Source: an uncultured Clostridia bacterium
GTDB taxonomy: Bacteria; Bacillota; Clostridia; Oscillospirales; Ruminococcaceae
Reading direction: 5' to 3'
DNA length: 64,000 bases
NCBI GenBank assembly: GCA_944385905.1
Contig: CALWZA010000008.1
Location: 1 to 64,000, forward strand
Position numbers and translations under genes: made by a program. The notes under the pieces were generated by a model. That model saw only the letters and a program-made list of their open reading frames with translations. It made no database searches and had not been told where the DNA came from. How positions within the stretch are numbered: position 1 is the first letter of the stretch; every line of letters starts with the position of its first letter. Shown here piece after piece: positions 24,315 through 32,819 of the stretch.

Positions 24315-24458
24315 TACTTTTTTAAAAATATGCTTTATTGAGAAAACACATGATAAACATGAGGCGGACACGGGACAAAAAGGCTCAATGCGTAAATTAG
24401 TAAACAGTATATTTAGATTTTTTATAATGTTTAAATAATATTTTTGCGATAATAACAG

Positions 24459-24487
24459 TTGACAAGGTTGAATATATATGTTATATT
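24459..24487 (+). promoter_or_regulatory. Promoter of the cation efflux gene
   Basis: TTGACA at 24459-24464, 17-nt spacer, TATATT at 24482-24487. The leader is about 140 nt long. Confidence 0.78.
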
Positions 24488-24553
24488 AACGGTGATTATT
24501 ATATAGGATTTTATAATAGTGCTGATGTTATTAACATTTTTATTACAATGCTG

Positions 24554-24590
24554 ATCTGCGGAACACAAAGTTGTACTGCGGATTGTTTTT
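24554..24590 (+). promoter_or_regulatory. Terminator-like hairpin in the leader of the cation efflux gene
   Basis: An 8-bp stem with G-U pairs (ATCTGCGG with CTGCGGAT) followed by TGTTTTT, 43 nt before the ATG. It could attenuate transcription. No known metal riboswitch core is recognisable. Confidence 0.45.
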
Positions 24591-24632
24591 ATATTAGAAA
24601 TTAAGACTATTGTTGAGGGAGAGCGCATTTGT

Positions 24633-25532
24633 ATGACAAAAACAAAAGCAAATAATAATGAACAGCAAATCGCGATGCGGGTTTCAGTAATTACTATAAT
24701 AGGAAATGTAGTTTTGACTGTGTTTAAGCTTGCGGCAGGATTTATCGCAGGGTCGGCGGCTATGATTTCAGACGCTGTCCATTCGGGGTCTGATGTTTTG
24801 TCAACATTTATTGTCATTATAGGAGTTAAGCTGTCTGGAAAGCAGTCTGACCGTGACCATCAGTATGGACATGAGCGGCTTGAGTGCGTGGCGGCGCTGA
24901 TTTTGTCAATAATGCTTGCTGTAACCGGCGGAGCAATCGGTTTGTCAGGACTTAAAACAATATTTGCCGGCAACTATTCCGAGTTGAGGGTACCGGGCAC
25001 GCTCGCGCTTGTGGCGGCAATAATTTCAATTGTGTCAAAAGAAGCGATGTATCAGTACACAAAAGCTGTTGCGGACAGGATAAATTCAGGCGCTCTTAAA
25101 GCGGATGCGTGGCACCATCGTTCTGACGCATTGTCCTCAGTCGGAAGTTTTATCGGTATTTTGGGCGCAAAGCTCGGGCTCCCGGTTTTCGATCCTTTGG
25201 CGAGCGTAGTAATCTGTATTTTCATTTTAAAAGTAGCGGTTGACATTTTCAGAGACTCGATAGGAAAAATGACCGATAAAGCGTGCGATGATAAAACCGT
25301 AAGCGAGATACGCGAGTTTATAATCGTTCAGGACGGTGTACTTGGTATAGATGAGCTTAAGACAAGACTTTTTGGCAATAAAATGTATGTTGACGTTGAG
25401 ATTGCAGTTGACGGAAATATGACTCTTAATGAGTCGCACAAGATTGCCCAGAGGGTACACGATACTATCGAGGAGAAGTTTCCGAATACCAAGCATTGTA
25501 TGGTTCATGTTAATCCTGCGATAACAAAATAA
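24633..25532 (+). CDS. Cation diffusion facilitator family transporter
   Basis: This 299-residue membrane protein has the CDF layout: about six transmembrane helices (residues 15-210) and a cytoplasmic ferredoxin-like C-terminal domain ending HCMVHVNPA. Metal-site motifs are DAVHSGSDVL in helix 2 and DAWHHRSDALSSVG in helix 5. The loop YGHERLECVAAL is characteristic. It exports divalent cations (zinc, manganese, iron or cobalt) using a proton gradient; the metal cannot be assigned from sequence. It has its own promoter and terminator. Confidence 0.92.
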   Translation: MTKTKANNNEQQIAMRVSVITIIGNVVLTVFKLAAGFIAGSAAMISDAVHSGSDVLSTFIVIIGVKLSGKQSDRDHQYGHERLECVAALILSIMLAVTGGAIGLSGLKTIFAGNYSELRVPGTLALVAAIISIVSKEAMYQYTKAVADRINSGALKADAWHHRSDALSSVGSFIGILGAKLGLPVFDPLASVVICIFILKVAVDIFRDSIGKMTDKACDDKTVSEIREFIIVQDGVLGIDELKTRLFGNKMYVDVEIAVDGNMTLNESHKIAQRVHDTIEEKFPNTKHCMVHVNPAITK

Positions 25533-25546
25533 ATCAGCAGAAAAAA

Positions 25547-25583
25547 TAATGAGGGCGGCATTTTTGTGCCGTCCTCATTTTTG
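25547..25583. terminator. Bidirectional terminator between convergent genes
   Basis: Stem GAGGGCGGCA with TGCCGTCCTC, with A-rich and T-rich flanks on both sides. Confidence 0.85.
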
Positions 25584-25595
25584 TCTGCGCGGTTA

Positions 25596-27794
25596 TCAGG
25601 TTGCCGCAAGCTCTGCGTTAGCGACTTTTTTCATTCTTGTGGTCTGCCGTTGAGCCATAACAAGCTTGTAATAAACTCCTTTGTTTCTCATGAGTTCGTC
25701 ATGAGTTCCGAATTCTGCAAGCTTGCCCCTGTCAAGAACAAGCAGTCTGTCAGCATTGCTTAGTGTTGAAAGGCGGTGAGCTATCGCGATTGTAGTCCTG
25801 CCCTTAGTGAGACGCGCAAGGGCTTCCTGAATATGTTTTTCGGTTTGAGTGTCCAAAGAAGCCGTAGCTTCGTCCAAAATAATAATTTTCGGATTGTGAA
25901 GTATAGCTCGTGCTATTGCTATTCTTTGACGTTCTCCGCCTGAAAGTGAATATCCTTTGTTGCCTACTCTTGTATTATATCCGTCGGGCAGCTTTGTAAT
26001 AAATTCATGTGCGTTAGCGATTTTTGCGGCTTCAATTATCTCCTCAAAAGTCGCGTTTGGTTTCGCGTATGTTATATTATCAAGCACGCTTCCCTCAAAA
26101 AGGAAAGTTTCCTGCAAAACCACGCCGATTTGGCTTCTGAGGCTTTTTTGAGAAATATTTCTGATATCGACCCCATCAATTAAAATTCTGCCCTGAGTGC
26201 AGTCGTAAAGCCTTAAAACAAGGTTTATCATAGTTGATTTTCCTACTCCTGAAGGGCCTACGATGCCGATCATTTCCCCCTGATTGATTTTACAGCTGAT
26301 TCCTTTTAAAACAGGATTATAGACCTTATATCCGAAATATACGTCGTCGAACTCAATATTTCCTTTAATGTCTAGATCAACAGGGTTTTCGATGTCGCGG
26401 ACATCAGACTTTTCCTCAAGAATCTCAAATACCTTTGTTGCGCTTACAGAAGCGTCCGCAAGAATACGTGGTATTTGGATAAGCCAGCGGATAGGCACAT
26501 AAAGCATCCATACATAAGATGTAAACTGCATAAGAGTTCCCAAAGTCATTTCAGCATTGAGAACGCTGTTGGCACCGAAATAAAGCACAAAGAAGCTGCC
26601 GATTGTCATTATAAAATCTGACAGAGGCCATGTAAGATACCAGACCGTTTCGGCCCTTGTCGAAGCTTTCGCCACATTTGATGAGGCTTCGGTATATCTT
26701 TCGATTTCACGCTTTTCATTTCCGTATGATTTCACAACCTTTATTCCGTTAAGAATATCGTGCAGAAGAGTGCTGTGTCTGAATCCCATTCTCCAAACTA
26801 CTCCGTAACGGATTGCCATGATATTAAACAGCCTTTTTACAATCAGAGCGACAAACGGAACGGGAACAACAGCTATCAAAGCAAGCTTCCAGTTCATCAT
26901 AAATGTTATAACAGCTACTATTATCAGTGAAAAAACTTTAACAACCGCGTCTTTTCCGTTATCCGTTATAAAGCTCTGAAGCTTGTTTGCGTCGTTTGAA
27001 ACTCTCTTAATAAGTTCTCCTGCAGTGCGCTTTGAGATGCTGCTCATAGAAAGGCTTTGGGATTTTTCAAATACGTCCTGACGAAGGTCTCTTCCGACAG
27101 AAAGCGCAACCTTAAAGCTGCATTTCATGTTGAGATAGTCAAGAAGCCCTCCGAACGCGGTCAGCCCTACCATGACCGAGCATATTATAAAAAATCCGTT
27201 TCCGGCTCCAAGCGTTTTCGGAGTCACATAATTATCGACTAATATTTTGTTTACATAAGGCCAAATGACTCCTACAATTTCCGCGGCGACCGTGCACAAA
27301 ACAGCCCCTATAAAATACCACTTGTAAGGAGCGGTTCGTTTTATAAGCTTCCACATTACCGCAAGCTTATTAACGCAAAACGGACATTCGGTTCCGCTTT
27401 CAAGCGGCATTCCGCACTTTGGACAGCGCGGTTCATGATTGTCGGTTTCCTTAACAAATATACCGGTTCTCTTATAATGCTCAAGTATTTTGCAAAGCTC
27501 GGCGAATTTGATAAATTTATCCTGAGTAAATGCGCACAAACATTTTTGTCCGCTTCCGTCCTCGTTTCTTCCGACCATCATAGAGCACCCTACAAGCTGT
27601 TCGCAGGCAAACTCCTCAAAATCGTCTATGGAATATTTATCACTCAGCTCACCGTCAATAAACACAAAAATCTCATTTTCAGTAACGCAAAGGTGACCTT
27701 CAGTTCTTCTTGCCGATTTGTTTAGGTCGAAAGGAAGATAAAATACAAATTCGCTTTCGTTATGCCCTTTTGGCAGAGATACTTTTAAATTCAT
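25596..27794 (-). CDS. ABC exporter half-transporter with N-terminal sensor-like domain and zinc ribbon
   Basis: About 732 residues. The ATG at 27794 is chosen (GGGGG 8 nt upstream) over an in-frame TTG at 27800. An N-terminal beta-rich domain of about 110 residues precedes a zinc ribbon (CPKC and CPFC, Cys near 124, 127, 137 and 140), then a six-helix exporter membrane domain (about 155-440). The nucleotide-binding domain has GPSGVGKST, LSGGERQR and IIILDEATASLD, so its own catalytic residues are intact. It lies 24 nt downstream of a DUF1854 gene and belongs with the second half-transporter at 28384. A heterodimeric exporter is inferred; the substrate is unknown. Confidence 0.85.
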   Translation of the reverse strand: MNLKVSLPKGHNESEFVFYLPFDLNKSARRTEGHLCVTENEIFVFIDGELSDKYSIDDFEEFACEQLVGCSMMVGRNEDGSGQKCLCAFTQDKFIKFAELCKILEHYKRTGIFVKETDNHEPRCPKCGMPLESGTECPFCVNKLAVMWKLIKRTAPYKWYFIGAVLCTVAAEIVGVIWPYVNKILVDNYVTPKTLGAGNGFFIICSVMVGLTAFGGLLDYLNMKCSFKVALSVGRDLRQDVFEKSQSLSMSSISKRTAGELIKRVSNDANKLQSFITDNGKDAVVKVFSLIIVAVITFMMNWKLALIAVVPVPFVALIVKRLFNIMAIRYGVVWRMGFRHSTLLHDILNGIKVVKSYGNEKREIERYTEASSNVAKASTRAETVWYLTWPLSDFIMTIGSFFVLYFGANSVLNAEMTLGTLMQFTSYVWMLYVPIRWLIQIPRILADASVSATKVFEILEEKSDVRDIENPVDLDIKGNIEFDDVYFGYKVYNPVLKGISCKINQGEMIGIVGPSGVGKSTMINLVLRLYDCTQGRILIDGVDIRNISQKSLRSQIGVVLQETFLFEGSVLDNITYAKPNATFEEIIEAAKIANAHEFITKLPDGYNTRVGNKGYSLSGGERQRIAIARAILHNPKIIILDEATASLDTQTEKHIQEALARLTKGRTTIAIAHRLSTLSNADRLLVLDRGKLAEFGTHDELMRNKGVYYKLVMAQRQTTRMKKVANAELAAT

Positions 27795-27818
27795 TCGCAA
27801 TACCCCCGTTGCCGTCGG

Positions 27819-28358
27819 TCAGACGTACATTTCCATAATGGACTGGCTTTTCTTGTCGAGCTTTTCAACGTCGGAACAGAAATACTTGTTTCCGTCCGCG
27901 TCCGAAACATAAAGATAATGCTCGGTCAGCATTCTGAAATTTGAATACCAGTCTCTGATACAAACCGTTTTTCTTCCCGAAGTTGTTTCAAGGTCTATAA
28001 ATATGTAGCCTCTTCTGTTGTCCTTGATCGAAAAAATCTTAGTGATTTCGGGCATATAGTATTTAAACTCAAGAAAGCTGTCAACCTTCTCGTATTCGTC
28101 TTTAGGCAGCTCCGCCATATCCCGTATTACACCGATTTCCTTAAACTCACCCTCACTGTTTTCATAAGACACGCTTATAAATGTTGTCTTGCTGTAAAAA
28201 GGCTTAAGTCTTGTGAGATTGACTTTGTGGTAAGTTTGTCCCTCAAACTCAAGAGTCATATATCCGCTTTCTTCTCTCTCAAATTTAAGCTTTGAGCAGT
28301 CGAGAATATTAAGGGTGTCTATTTCAAATATTTCCTGCCTGATATCTTTTTCATCCAT
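27819..28358 (-). CDS. DUF1854 family protein
   Basis: This 179-residue soluble protein matches DUF1854 (SYENSEGEFKEIGVIRDMAELP, then YMPEITKIFSIKDNRRGYIFIDLETTSGRKTVCIRDWYSNFRML read in parts). DUF1854 genes commonly accompany ABC transporters, and in some proteobacteria lie in cyanophycin-metabolism loci. Here it lies between two ABC half-transporters, 25 nt after the first and 24 nt before the second. An AAAGGA site lies 9 nt before the ATG. A regulatory or accessory role to the transporter is likely; no catalytic motif is visible. Confidence 0.82.
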   Translation of the reverse strand: MDEKDIRQEIFEIDTLNILDCSKLKFEREESGYMTLEFEGQTYHKVNLTRLKPFYSKTTFISVSYENSEGEFKEIGVIRDMAELPKDEYEKVDSFLEFKYYMPEITKIFSIKDNRRGYIFIDLETTSGRKTVCIRDWYSNFRMLTEHYLYVSDADGNKYFCSDVEKLDKKSQSIMEMYV

Positions 28359-28383
28359 AGTGCTGAATCCTTTCTTTACCGTA

Positions 28384-30702
28384 TCAGTCGCCCATTGTTA
28401 TGAATTTCAACGAATCCGACTGAAGCTTATAAAGGTCGAAATACTTGCCTTTGCGGCGGATAAGGTCGTCGTGGGTTCCGATTTCCTTCATTTCGCCGTT
28501 TTCAATAACGCAGAGCATGTCGGCGTCTCTGAGCGTTGAAAGTCTGTGCGCGATTGAGATAATTGTTCTTCCTTTTTTAAGCGAGTCTATCGCCGCCTGA
28601 ATTTTACGCTCGGTTCTGGTATCCATCGACGCCGTCGCCTCGTCAAGAATAAGTATGTTAGGACTTTGAATTATCGCGCGGGCAATTGAAATACGCTGTC
28701 TTTCTCCGCCGGAAAGAGATATTCCTCCTTCTCCTATCATTGTGTTATAGCTGTCGGGAAGCTTGGTTATAAATTCGTGAGCGTTTGCCGATTTCGCCGC
28801 CTGAATAACCTCTTCCATAGTCGCTTCCGGACGGGCATATCTGATATTGTCGGCAATCGAGCCTCTGAAAAGATACGTTTCCTGAGAAACTATACCTATG
28901 TTTCGTCTTAAATCCTCGGTTTTGATATTTTTCACAGGGACTCCGTCAATTGTGATTTCCCCGCCGGTGACATCGTAAAGTCTTGCTATAAGGTTTATGA
29001 TAGTTGACTTTCCGGCGCCTGTTTTTCCGACAATTCCGAACATTTGTCCTGCCTCAACCTTAAACGATACATCATTTATAATCGGATGTCCTGCCTCATA
29101 TTCAAACGTAACGTTTTTAAGCTCGATATTGCCCTGCATATTTTCGATGTGAACGGGATTTTCCGCTTCGGTAACAGTCGGCACAGAATCAGTAATCTCA
29201 AACATTCTTGAGGCGGCGTCCATACATCTGGCCCATCTGTCGCCTATCCACATAAAAAAGTTTATCGGATCGTAAATCATATTTGTGTATGACGAAAGAG
29301 CTGTCAGAGCGCCGAAAAGTATTTCGCCCTTTATAACCATGTAAGCTCCGACGCAGAACAAAACTCTTGTAACAACAGAGCAAAACGCCCATATGAACGG
29401 AATAGTATTTGCTCTGCGGTTGCTTATTCTCATATCGATCGAGTAAGCATCGGTATTTTTTAGCTTGTATCTGTATACTTCTTTTTGCTCTTTCGCAAAC
29501 GACTTGACTACTCGCTGACCGTTCATTGTGTCGGACACAACCGCATTTGCGCTTCTCATTGCGACGTCGTATTTTCTGTACAGTTTTCGCTGAGACTTAT
29601 AAAATTTCTCGTTTATAGCCATTATTACAACAAGAATTAAAATCAGTCCTACCGACAAAACGGGGCTTAGCATAAACATTATTGCGGTTATGCCAATTAC
29701 CTTGACAAAATTGGTAAGACCGTAAGGAACAATGTCGGTAAAAAAGTAGTAAACGTTATCTGTGTCTCTGTCTACACGTGACATAAGTGAACCGGTCTGC
29801 TTATTGGTAAAAAACTGAAGCGAAAGTTTTTGAAGCGATGTAAACACGTTTGTTCTAAGCGTATGAGTAACTCTCGGGACAACTCTTGAGGTTATGAGTC
29901 CGGATACAACTCTCAAAATCAGTCCGCAGAAATCGACTCCCGCCATCAGCAGAACAATCATTAAAACTTTGCCGTAATACTTTCCGCCTTCCGCCAAAAC
30001 GTCGTCATAAAGCATTTTCGAGCCGAAAATCGGAGAAATAATGGCAAAAACGCTTGAAAGCACGATTGTAAGCAGAATAAGAAACATCGACCATTTAAAT
30101 TCGCCGAAAAGACCCATAAGCCGTTTAAAAACCGAACGTCTGTCAACGCACCTCGGACACACCGGCCTGTTAGGGTCGGGATAAGGCTCGTGGCAAATAG
30201 GACAGTGTGTTTTTGTTGAATTTAAAAGAGTGTCGTCAATGGGCTCATTGTTGATTGTCAGATTTACCCTTTCGCAGAACTTTTCAAACTTATCCGAATA
30301 TCCGATTGAAAATCTCGCAATTGGATAGTCGCCGTTTAAATTTTCTCCGTGATCCGAACTTTCTGTGGCGGCGTCCGGGTTTTCCGCTCCGACCATCAGC
30401 CTTGCGGTGCACTGATATCTGTCTACATAAAGCCTTTTTATCTTGCTAAGCTCTATCTCATTAAAGTCAGTCACCTCGTAGCTTTTAAGCTCGGATTTTC
30501 TTGTTTTTCTGTTGACCCGTCCATATTCTTCTATTCCGCTGATTATATACAGACTGTGTTTTGTAAAAGTTATGTATGTGTCATAATATCCGCCTTCGCC
30601 GTCCATGTCGGCTTTTACACAGTAAAGCAGCTCATCTGTCATTACTCCTCTTTTTAAAAGCTCGGTCATGACAAGCTCGGGTATAATATCGAAAAATTTC
30701 AT
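28384..30702 (-). CDS. ABC exporter half-transporter with long N-terminal domain and zinc ribbon
   Basis: About 772 residues from the ATG at 30702. The in-frame ATG at 30714 directly follows the GGGG site and is less likely. The N-terminal domain of about 160 residues is beta-rich (YDTYITFTKHSLYIISG), as in proteins of PH-like fold, and includes a likely disordered loop. It is followed by a zinc ribbon (CPIC and CPRC, Cys near 167, 170, 182 and 185), a six-helix membrane domain and a nucleotide-binding domain with GKTGAGKST, LSGGERQR and ILILDEATASMD. It is the first gene of the ABC-DUF1854-ABC operon. Both half-transporters keep consensus ATPase motifs. Confidence 0.85.
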   Translation of the reverse strand: MKFFDIIPELVMTELLKRGVMTDELLYCVKADMDGEGGYYDTYITFTKHSLYIISGIEEYGRVNRKTRKSELKSYEVTDFNEIELSKIKRLYVDRYQCTARLMVGAENPDAATESSDHGENLNGDYPIARFSIGYSDKFEKFCERVNLTINNEPIDDTLLNSTKTHCPICHEPYPDPNRPVCPRCVDRRSVFKRLMGLFGEFKWSMFLILLTIVLSSVFAIISPIFGSKMLYDDVLAEGGKYYGKVLMIVLLMAGVDFCGLILRVVSGLITSRVVPRVTHTLRTNVFTSLQKLSLQFFTNKQTGSLMSRVDRDTDNVYYFFTDIVPYGLTNFVKVIGITAIMFMLSPVLSVGLILILVVIMAINEKFYKSQRKLYRKYDVAMRSANAVVSDTMNGQRVVKSFAKEQKEVYRYKLKNTDAYSIDMRISNRRANTIPFIWAFCSVVTRVLFCVGAYMVIKGEILFGALTALSSYTNMIYDPINFFMWIGDRWARCMDAASRMFEITDSVPTVTEAENPVHIENMQGNIELKNVTFEYEAGHPIINDVSFKVEAGQMFGIVGKTGAGKSTIINLIARLYDVTGGEITIDGVPVKNIKTEDLRRNIGIVSQETYLFRGSIADNIRYARPEATMEEVIQAAKSANAHEFITKLPDSYNTMIGEGGISLSGGERQRISIARAIIQSPNILILDEATASMDTRTERKIQAAIDSLKKGRTIISIAHRLSTLRDADMLCVIENGEMKEIGTHDDLIRRKGKYFDLYKLQSDSLKFITMGD

Positions 30703-30707
30703 CTGCG

Positions 30708-30758
30708 TTACCATCCCCTTCGCAAGAAATCACAGTTAATGGGCAATCTTTGTTTCAT
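30708..30758 (-). CDS. Candidate 16-codon leader ORF before the ABC operon
   Basis: ATG at 30758 encodes MKQRLPINCDFLRRGW and stops at 30708-30710, 6 nt before the ABC start at 30702. A GGGGGA sequence lies 12-15 nt upstream. The placement suggests translational coupling or regulation, but such a short frame could occur by chance. Confidence 0.35.
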   Translation of the reverse strand: MKQRLPINCDFLRRGW

Positions 30759-30807
30759 ATTTTTATATCATCCCCCTGAAATCAGGCTATTGCATTAAAA
30801 GCTCAAA

Positions 30808-30837
30808 TTACATCTTTAGCGAGTCTAGTTTTAACAT
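30808..30837 (-). CDS. Candidate 9-codon leader ORF
   Basis: ATG at 30837 encodes MLKLDSLKM. It is preceded by a very strong TAGGGGGGA ribosome binding site at 7 nt spacing, which is unusual for chance. Confidence 0.35.
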   Translation of the reverse strand: MLKLDSLKM

Positions 30838-30871
30838 ATATTATTCCCCCCTAATTTTTCCGCAAAACAGC

Positions 30872-30901
30872 AAAAAGCGCCCCTGAAAATATCAGAGGCG
30901 C
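30872..30901 (-). terminator. Intrinsic terminator in the leader of the ABC operon
   Basis: Minus strand stem GCGCCTCTGA with TCAGGGGCGC, then TTTTTG. It lies 170 nt before the ABC start and just after a 33-codon ORF. Confidence 0.85.
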
Positions 30902-30905
30902 GAAT

Positions 30906-31007
30906 TTACACAGAAACAGAGCCAAAGGATCGGCATCGCAGCATCTGATTGTCATTTAAAATAAACAAATCGGTTGATATGTTATTTCCAAAAAGTTCCT
31001 TCAACAC
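30906..31007 (-). CDS. Small 33-residue protein or leader peptide
   Basis: A GTG-initiated frame (31005-31007) has an AAAGGAG site 8 nt upstream and a consensus promoter about 35 nt before the start codon. It ends 4 nt before a strong terminator. The peptide begins VLKELFGNNISTDLF and ends SFGSVSV; it has one Cys and no membrane segment. Promoter, start, stop and terminator together make a complete small transcription unit. It is either an independent small protein or a leader peptide for the ABC-DUF1854-ABC operon. I recognise no family. Confidence 0.6.
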   Translation of the reverse strand: MLKELFGNNISTDLFILNDNQMLRCRSFGSVSV

Positions 31008-31041
31008 TGTTGCCTCTCCTTTCTGTTAATATTTTGGTATC

Positions 31042-31070
31042 ATTATAAAGCCTTGAATTAGCTTTGTCAA
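31042..31070 (-). promoter_or_regulatory. Sigma-A promoter for the small ORF and possibly the ABC operon
   Basis: Minus strand TTGACA (31065-31070), 17-nt spacer, TATAAT (31042-31047). Confidence 0.88.
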
Positions 31071-31240
31071 CCCTTTTTATAAAATTTAGCTGATTTTTTT
31101 AAACATTAATATTAAATAATACAATATTTGCTGTTAAAGCCGTAAGTATATATCATTGAAAATTCAAAGCATAAAATATAAAATTAAAATAATTATATAA
31201 GTGTATTGCGCTTTTTGTAAGCTGCGTATTAATATGACGT

Positions 31241-32725
31241 TCAGGCGTGGTATAGATTATTGGTTTGATAACGGGGTTCACAGGTTACGTTGGCGCCGAG
31301 CTTTTTAAACACCTTTTCATCTATTTGCGACAGAATTACGGTTGAGTGTATTTCTGTTCCTTTTAAATTGTCAAGCTGCTGCATGGCGAGCTTGGCTGAC
31401 GGGTTTTGGGCGGCGCATATTGAAAGAGCTATAAGCACCTCGTCGGTATGAAGGCGGGGGTTGCGGTTGCCCAGATGGTCTACTTTAAGTTTTTGGATAG
31501 GTTCGATAACTGACGGGGGCAAAAGCATCTCGCTGTCGTCAATTCCGGCAAGCTCTTTAAGAGCGTTAAGCAGAAGCGCCGACGACGAACCTAGCAGAGA
31601 GGATGTCTTGCCGGTTATAATTTTTCCGTTCGGAAGCTGAGCGGCAACTGCCGGGGCGTCTGTTTCTTCCGACTTTTTCAATGCCGCGGCGACAACCTTG
31701 CGGTCGGCGGTAGTTATTCCTGCCTGCTTCATCAAAATCTCGATTTTAAATGCCTGCTCCTGGTCGGCGATTCCCTGTCTGGCAGCGCACATAGCCATAT
31801 AATAGCGGCGGATTATTTCCTGCTTTGACGCCTCTCTTGTGACTTCGTCGTCAATAATGCAGTTGCCTGCCATGTTTACTCCCATGTCGGTAGGGGATTT
31901 ATACGGCGAACTTCCGAGTATTCTTTCAAACATCGCGCTTAAAACAGGGAAAATCTCAACGTCTCGGTTGTAGTTTACAGTAGTTTTTCCGTATGCCTCA
32001 AGGTGAAACGGGTCTATCATGTTTACATCGTTTAAGTCCGCAGTAGCAGCCTCATAGGCAAGATTTACCGGGTGTTTAAGCGGAAGATTCCATATAGGAA
32101 AAGTTTCAAACTTGGCATATCCCGCCTCAATTCCTCTTTTATGCTCATGATAAAGCTGAGACAGACAGGTTGCCATTTTTCCGCTTCCCGGTCCCGGTGC
32201 GGTAACAATTACAAGCTCTCTCGTCGTTTCAATATATTCGTTTTTACCGTATCCCTCGTCGCTGATTATTGCCGCAAGCTCAGACGGATAGCCTGCGATC
32301 GGATAATGACGGTAGACCTTGACCCCGAGATATTCAAGCCGCTTTTGAAAAGCCTCGGCGGCAGGCTGAGATTCAAATCTGGTCAGCACAACGCTTCCGA
32401 CGTATAAGCCGGCGTTTCTGAAAACATCTATAAGCCTTAATACGTCCATGTCGTATGTAATTCCCAAATCGCCGCGCACTTTGTTCTTTTCAATGTCCGC
32501 TGCGTTTATAACGATAACCACCTCAGCCTGATCCTTGAGCTGCAAAAGCATCTGAAGCTTGCTGTCGGGCTTAAATCCGGGAAGCACCCGTGAAGCGTGA
32601 TAATCGTCAAAAAGCTTTCCTCCGAATTCAAGGTATAGCTTTCCTCCGAAATGCGAAATCCTTTCTCTGATATGCTCAGACTGCATTTTCAAGTACTTAT
32701 CGTTGTCAAATCCGATTCTGTTCAT
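31241..32725 (-). CDS. DUF1846 domain-containing protein
   Basis: This 494-residue protein is a full-length member of the DUF1846 family, common in Firmicutes and of unknown function. Visible features are the N-terminal [19 protein letters not shown], a Gly-rich [22 protein letters not shown] motif (a nucleotide- or phosphate-binding loop by appearance), [15 protein letters not shown] and [22 protein letters not shown] near the C-terminus. No signal peptide is present. It is monocistronic, with its own promoter at 32773-32801. No function is assigned. Confidence 0.88.
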   Translation of the reverse strand: MNRIGFDNDKYLKMQSEHIRERISHFGGKLYLEFGGKLFDDYHASRVLPGFKPDSKLQMLLQLKDQAEVVIVINAADIEKNKVRGDLGITYDMDVLRLIDVFRNAGLYVGSVVLTRFESQPAAEAFQKRLEYLGVKVYRHYPIAGYPSELAAIISDEGYGKNEYIETTRELVIVTAPGPGSGKMATCLSQLYHEHKRGIEAGYAKFETFPIWNLPLKHPVNLAYEAATADLNDVNMIDPFHLEAYGKTTVNYNRDVEIFPVLSAMFERILGSSPYKSPTDMGVNMAGNCIIDDEVTREASKQEIIRRYYMAMCAARQGIADQEQAFKIEILMKQAGITTADRKVVAAALKKSEETDAPAVAAQLPNGKIITGKTSSLLGSSSALLLNALKELAGIDDSEMLLPPSVIEPIQKLKVDHLGNRNPRLHTDEVLIALSICAAQNPSAKLAMQQLDNLKGTEIHSTVILSQIDEKVFKKLGANVTCEPRYQTNNLYHA

Positions 32726-32772
32726 TTACCGCTGCCGTCCCTTCAAAAAGCTATTAAAATCAATATTATTTC

Positions 32773-32801
32773 ATTATAACACCGATTGCGTGATTTTTCA
32801 A
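32773..32801 (-). promoter_or_regulatory. Promoter of the DUF1846 gene
   Basis: Minus strand TTGAAA (32796-32801), 17-nt spacer, TATAAT (32773-32778). Confidence 0.82.
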
Positions 32802-32819
32802 CAGCAAAAAGTTTTTTGC

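Noticed and set aside
24459..24632. NiCo-type metal riboswitch before the cation efflux gene
   Set aside because: The leader is AT-rich and the conserved four-way junction sequences are not visible.
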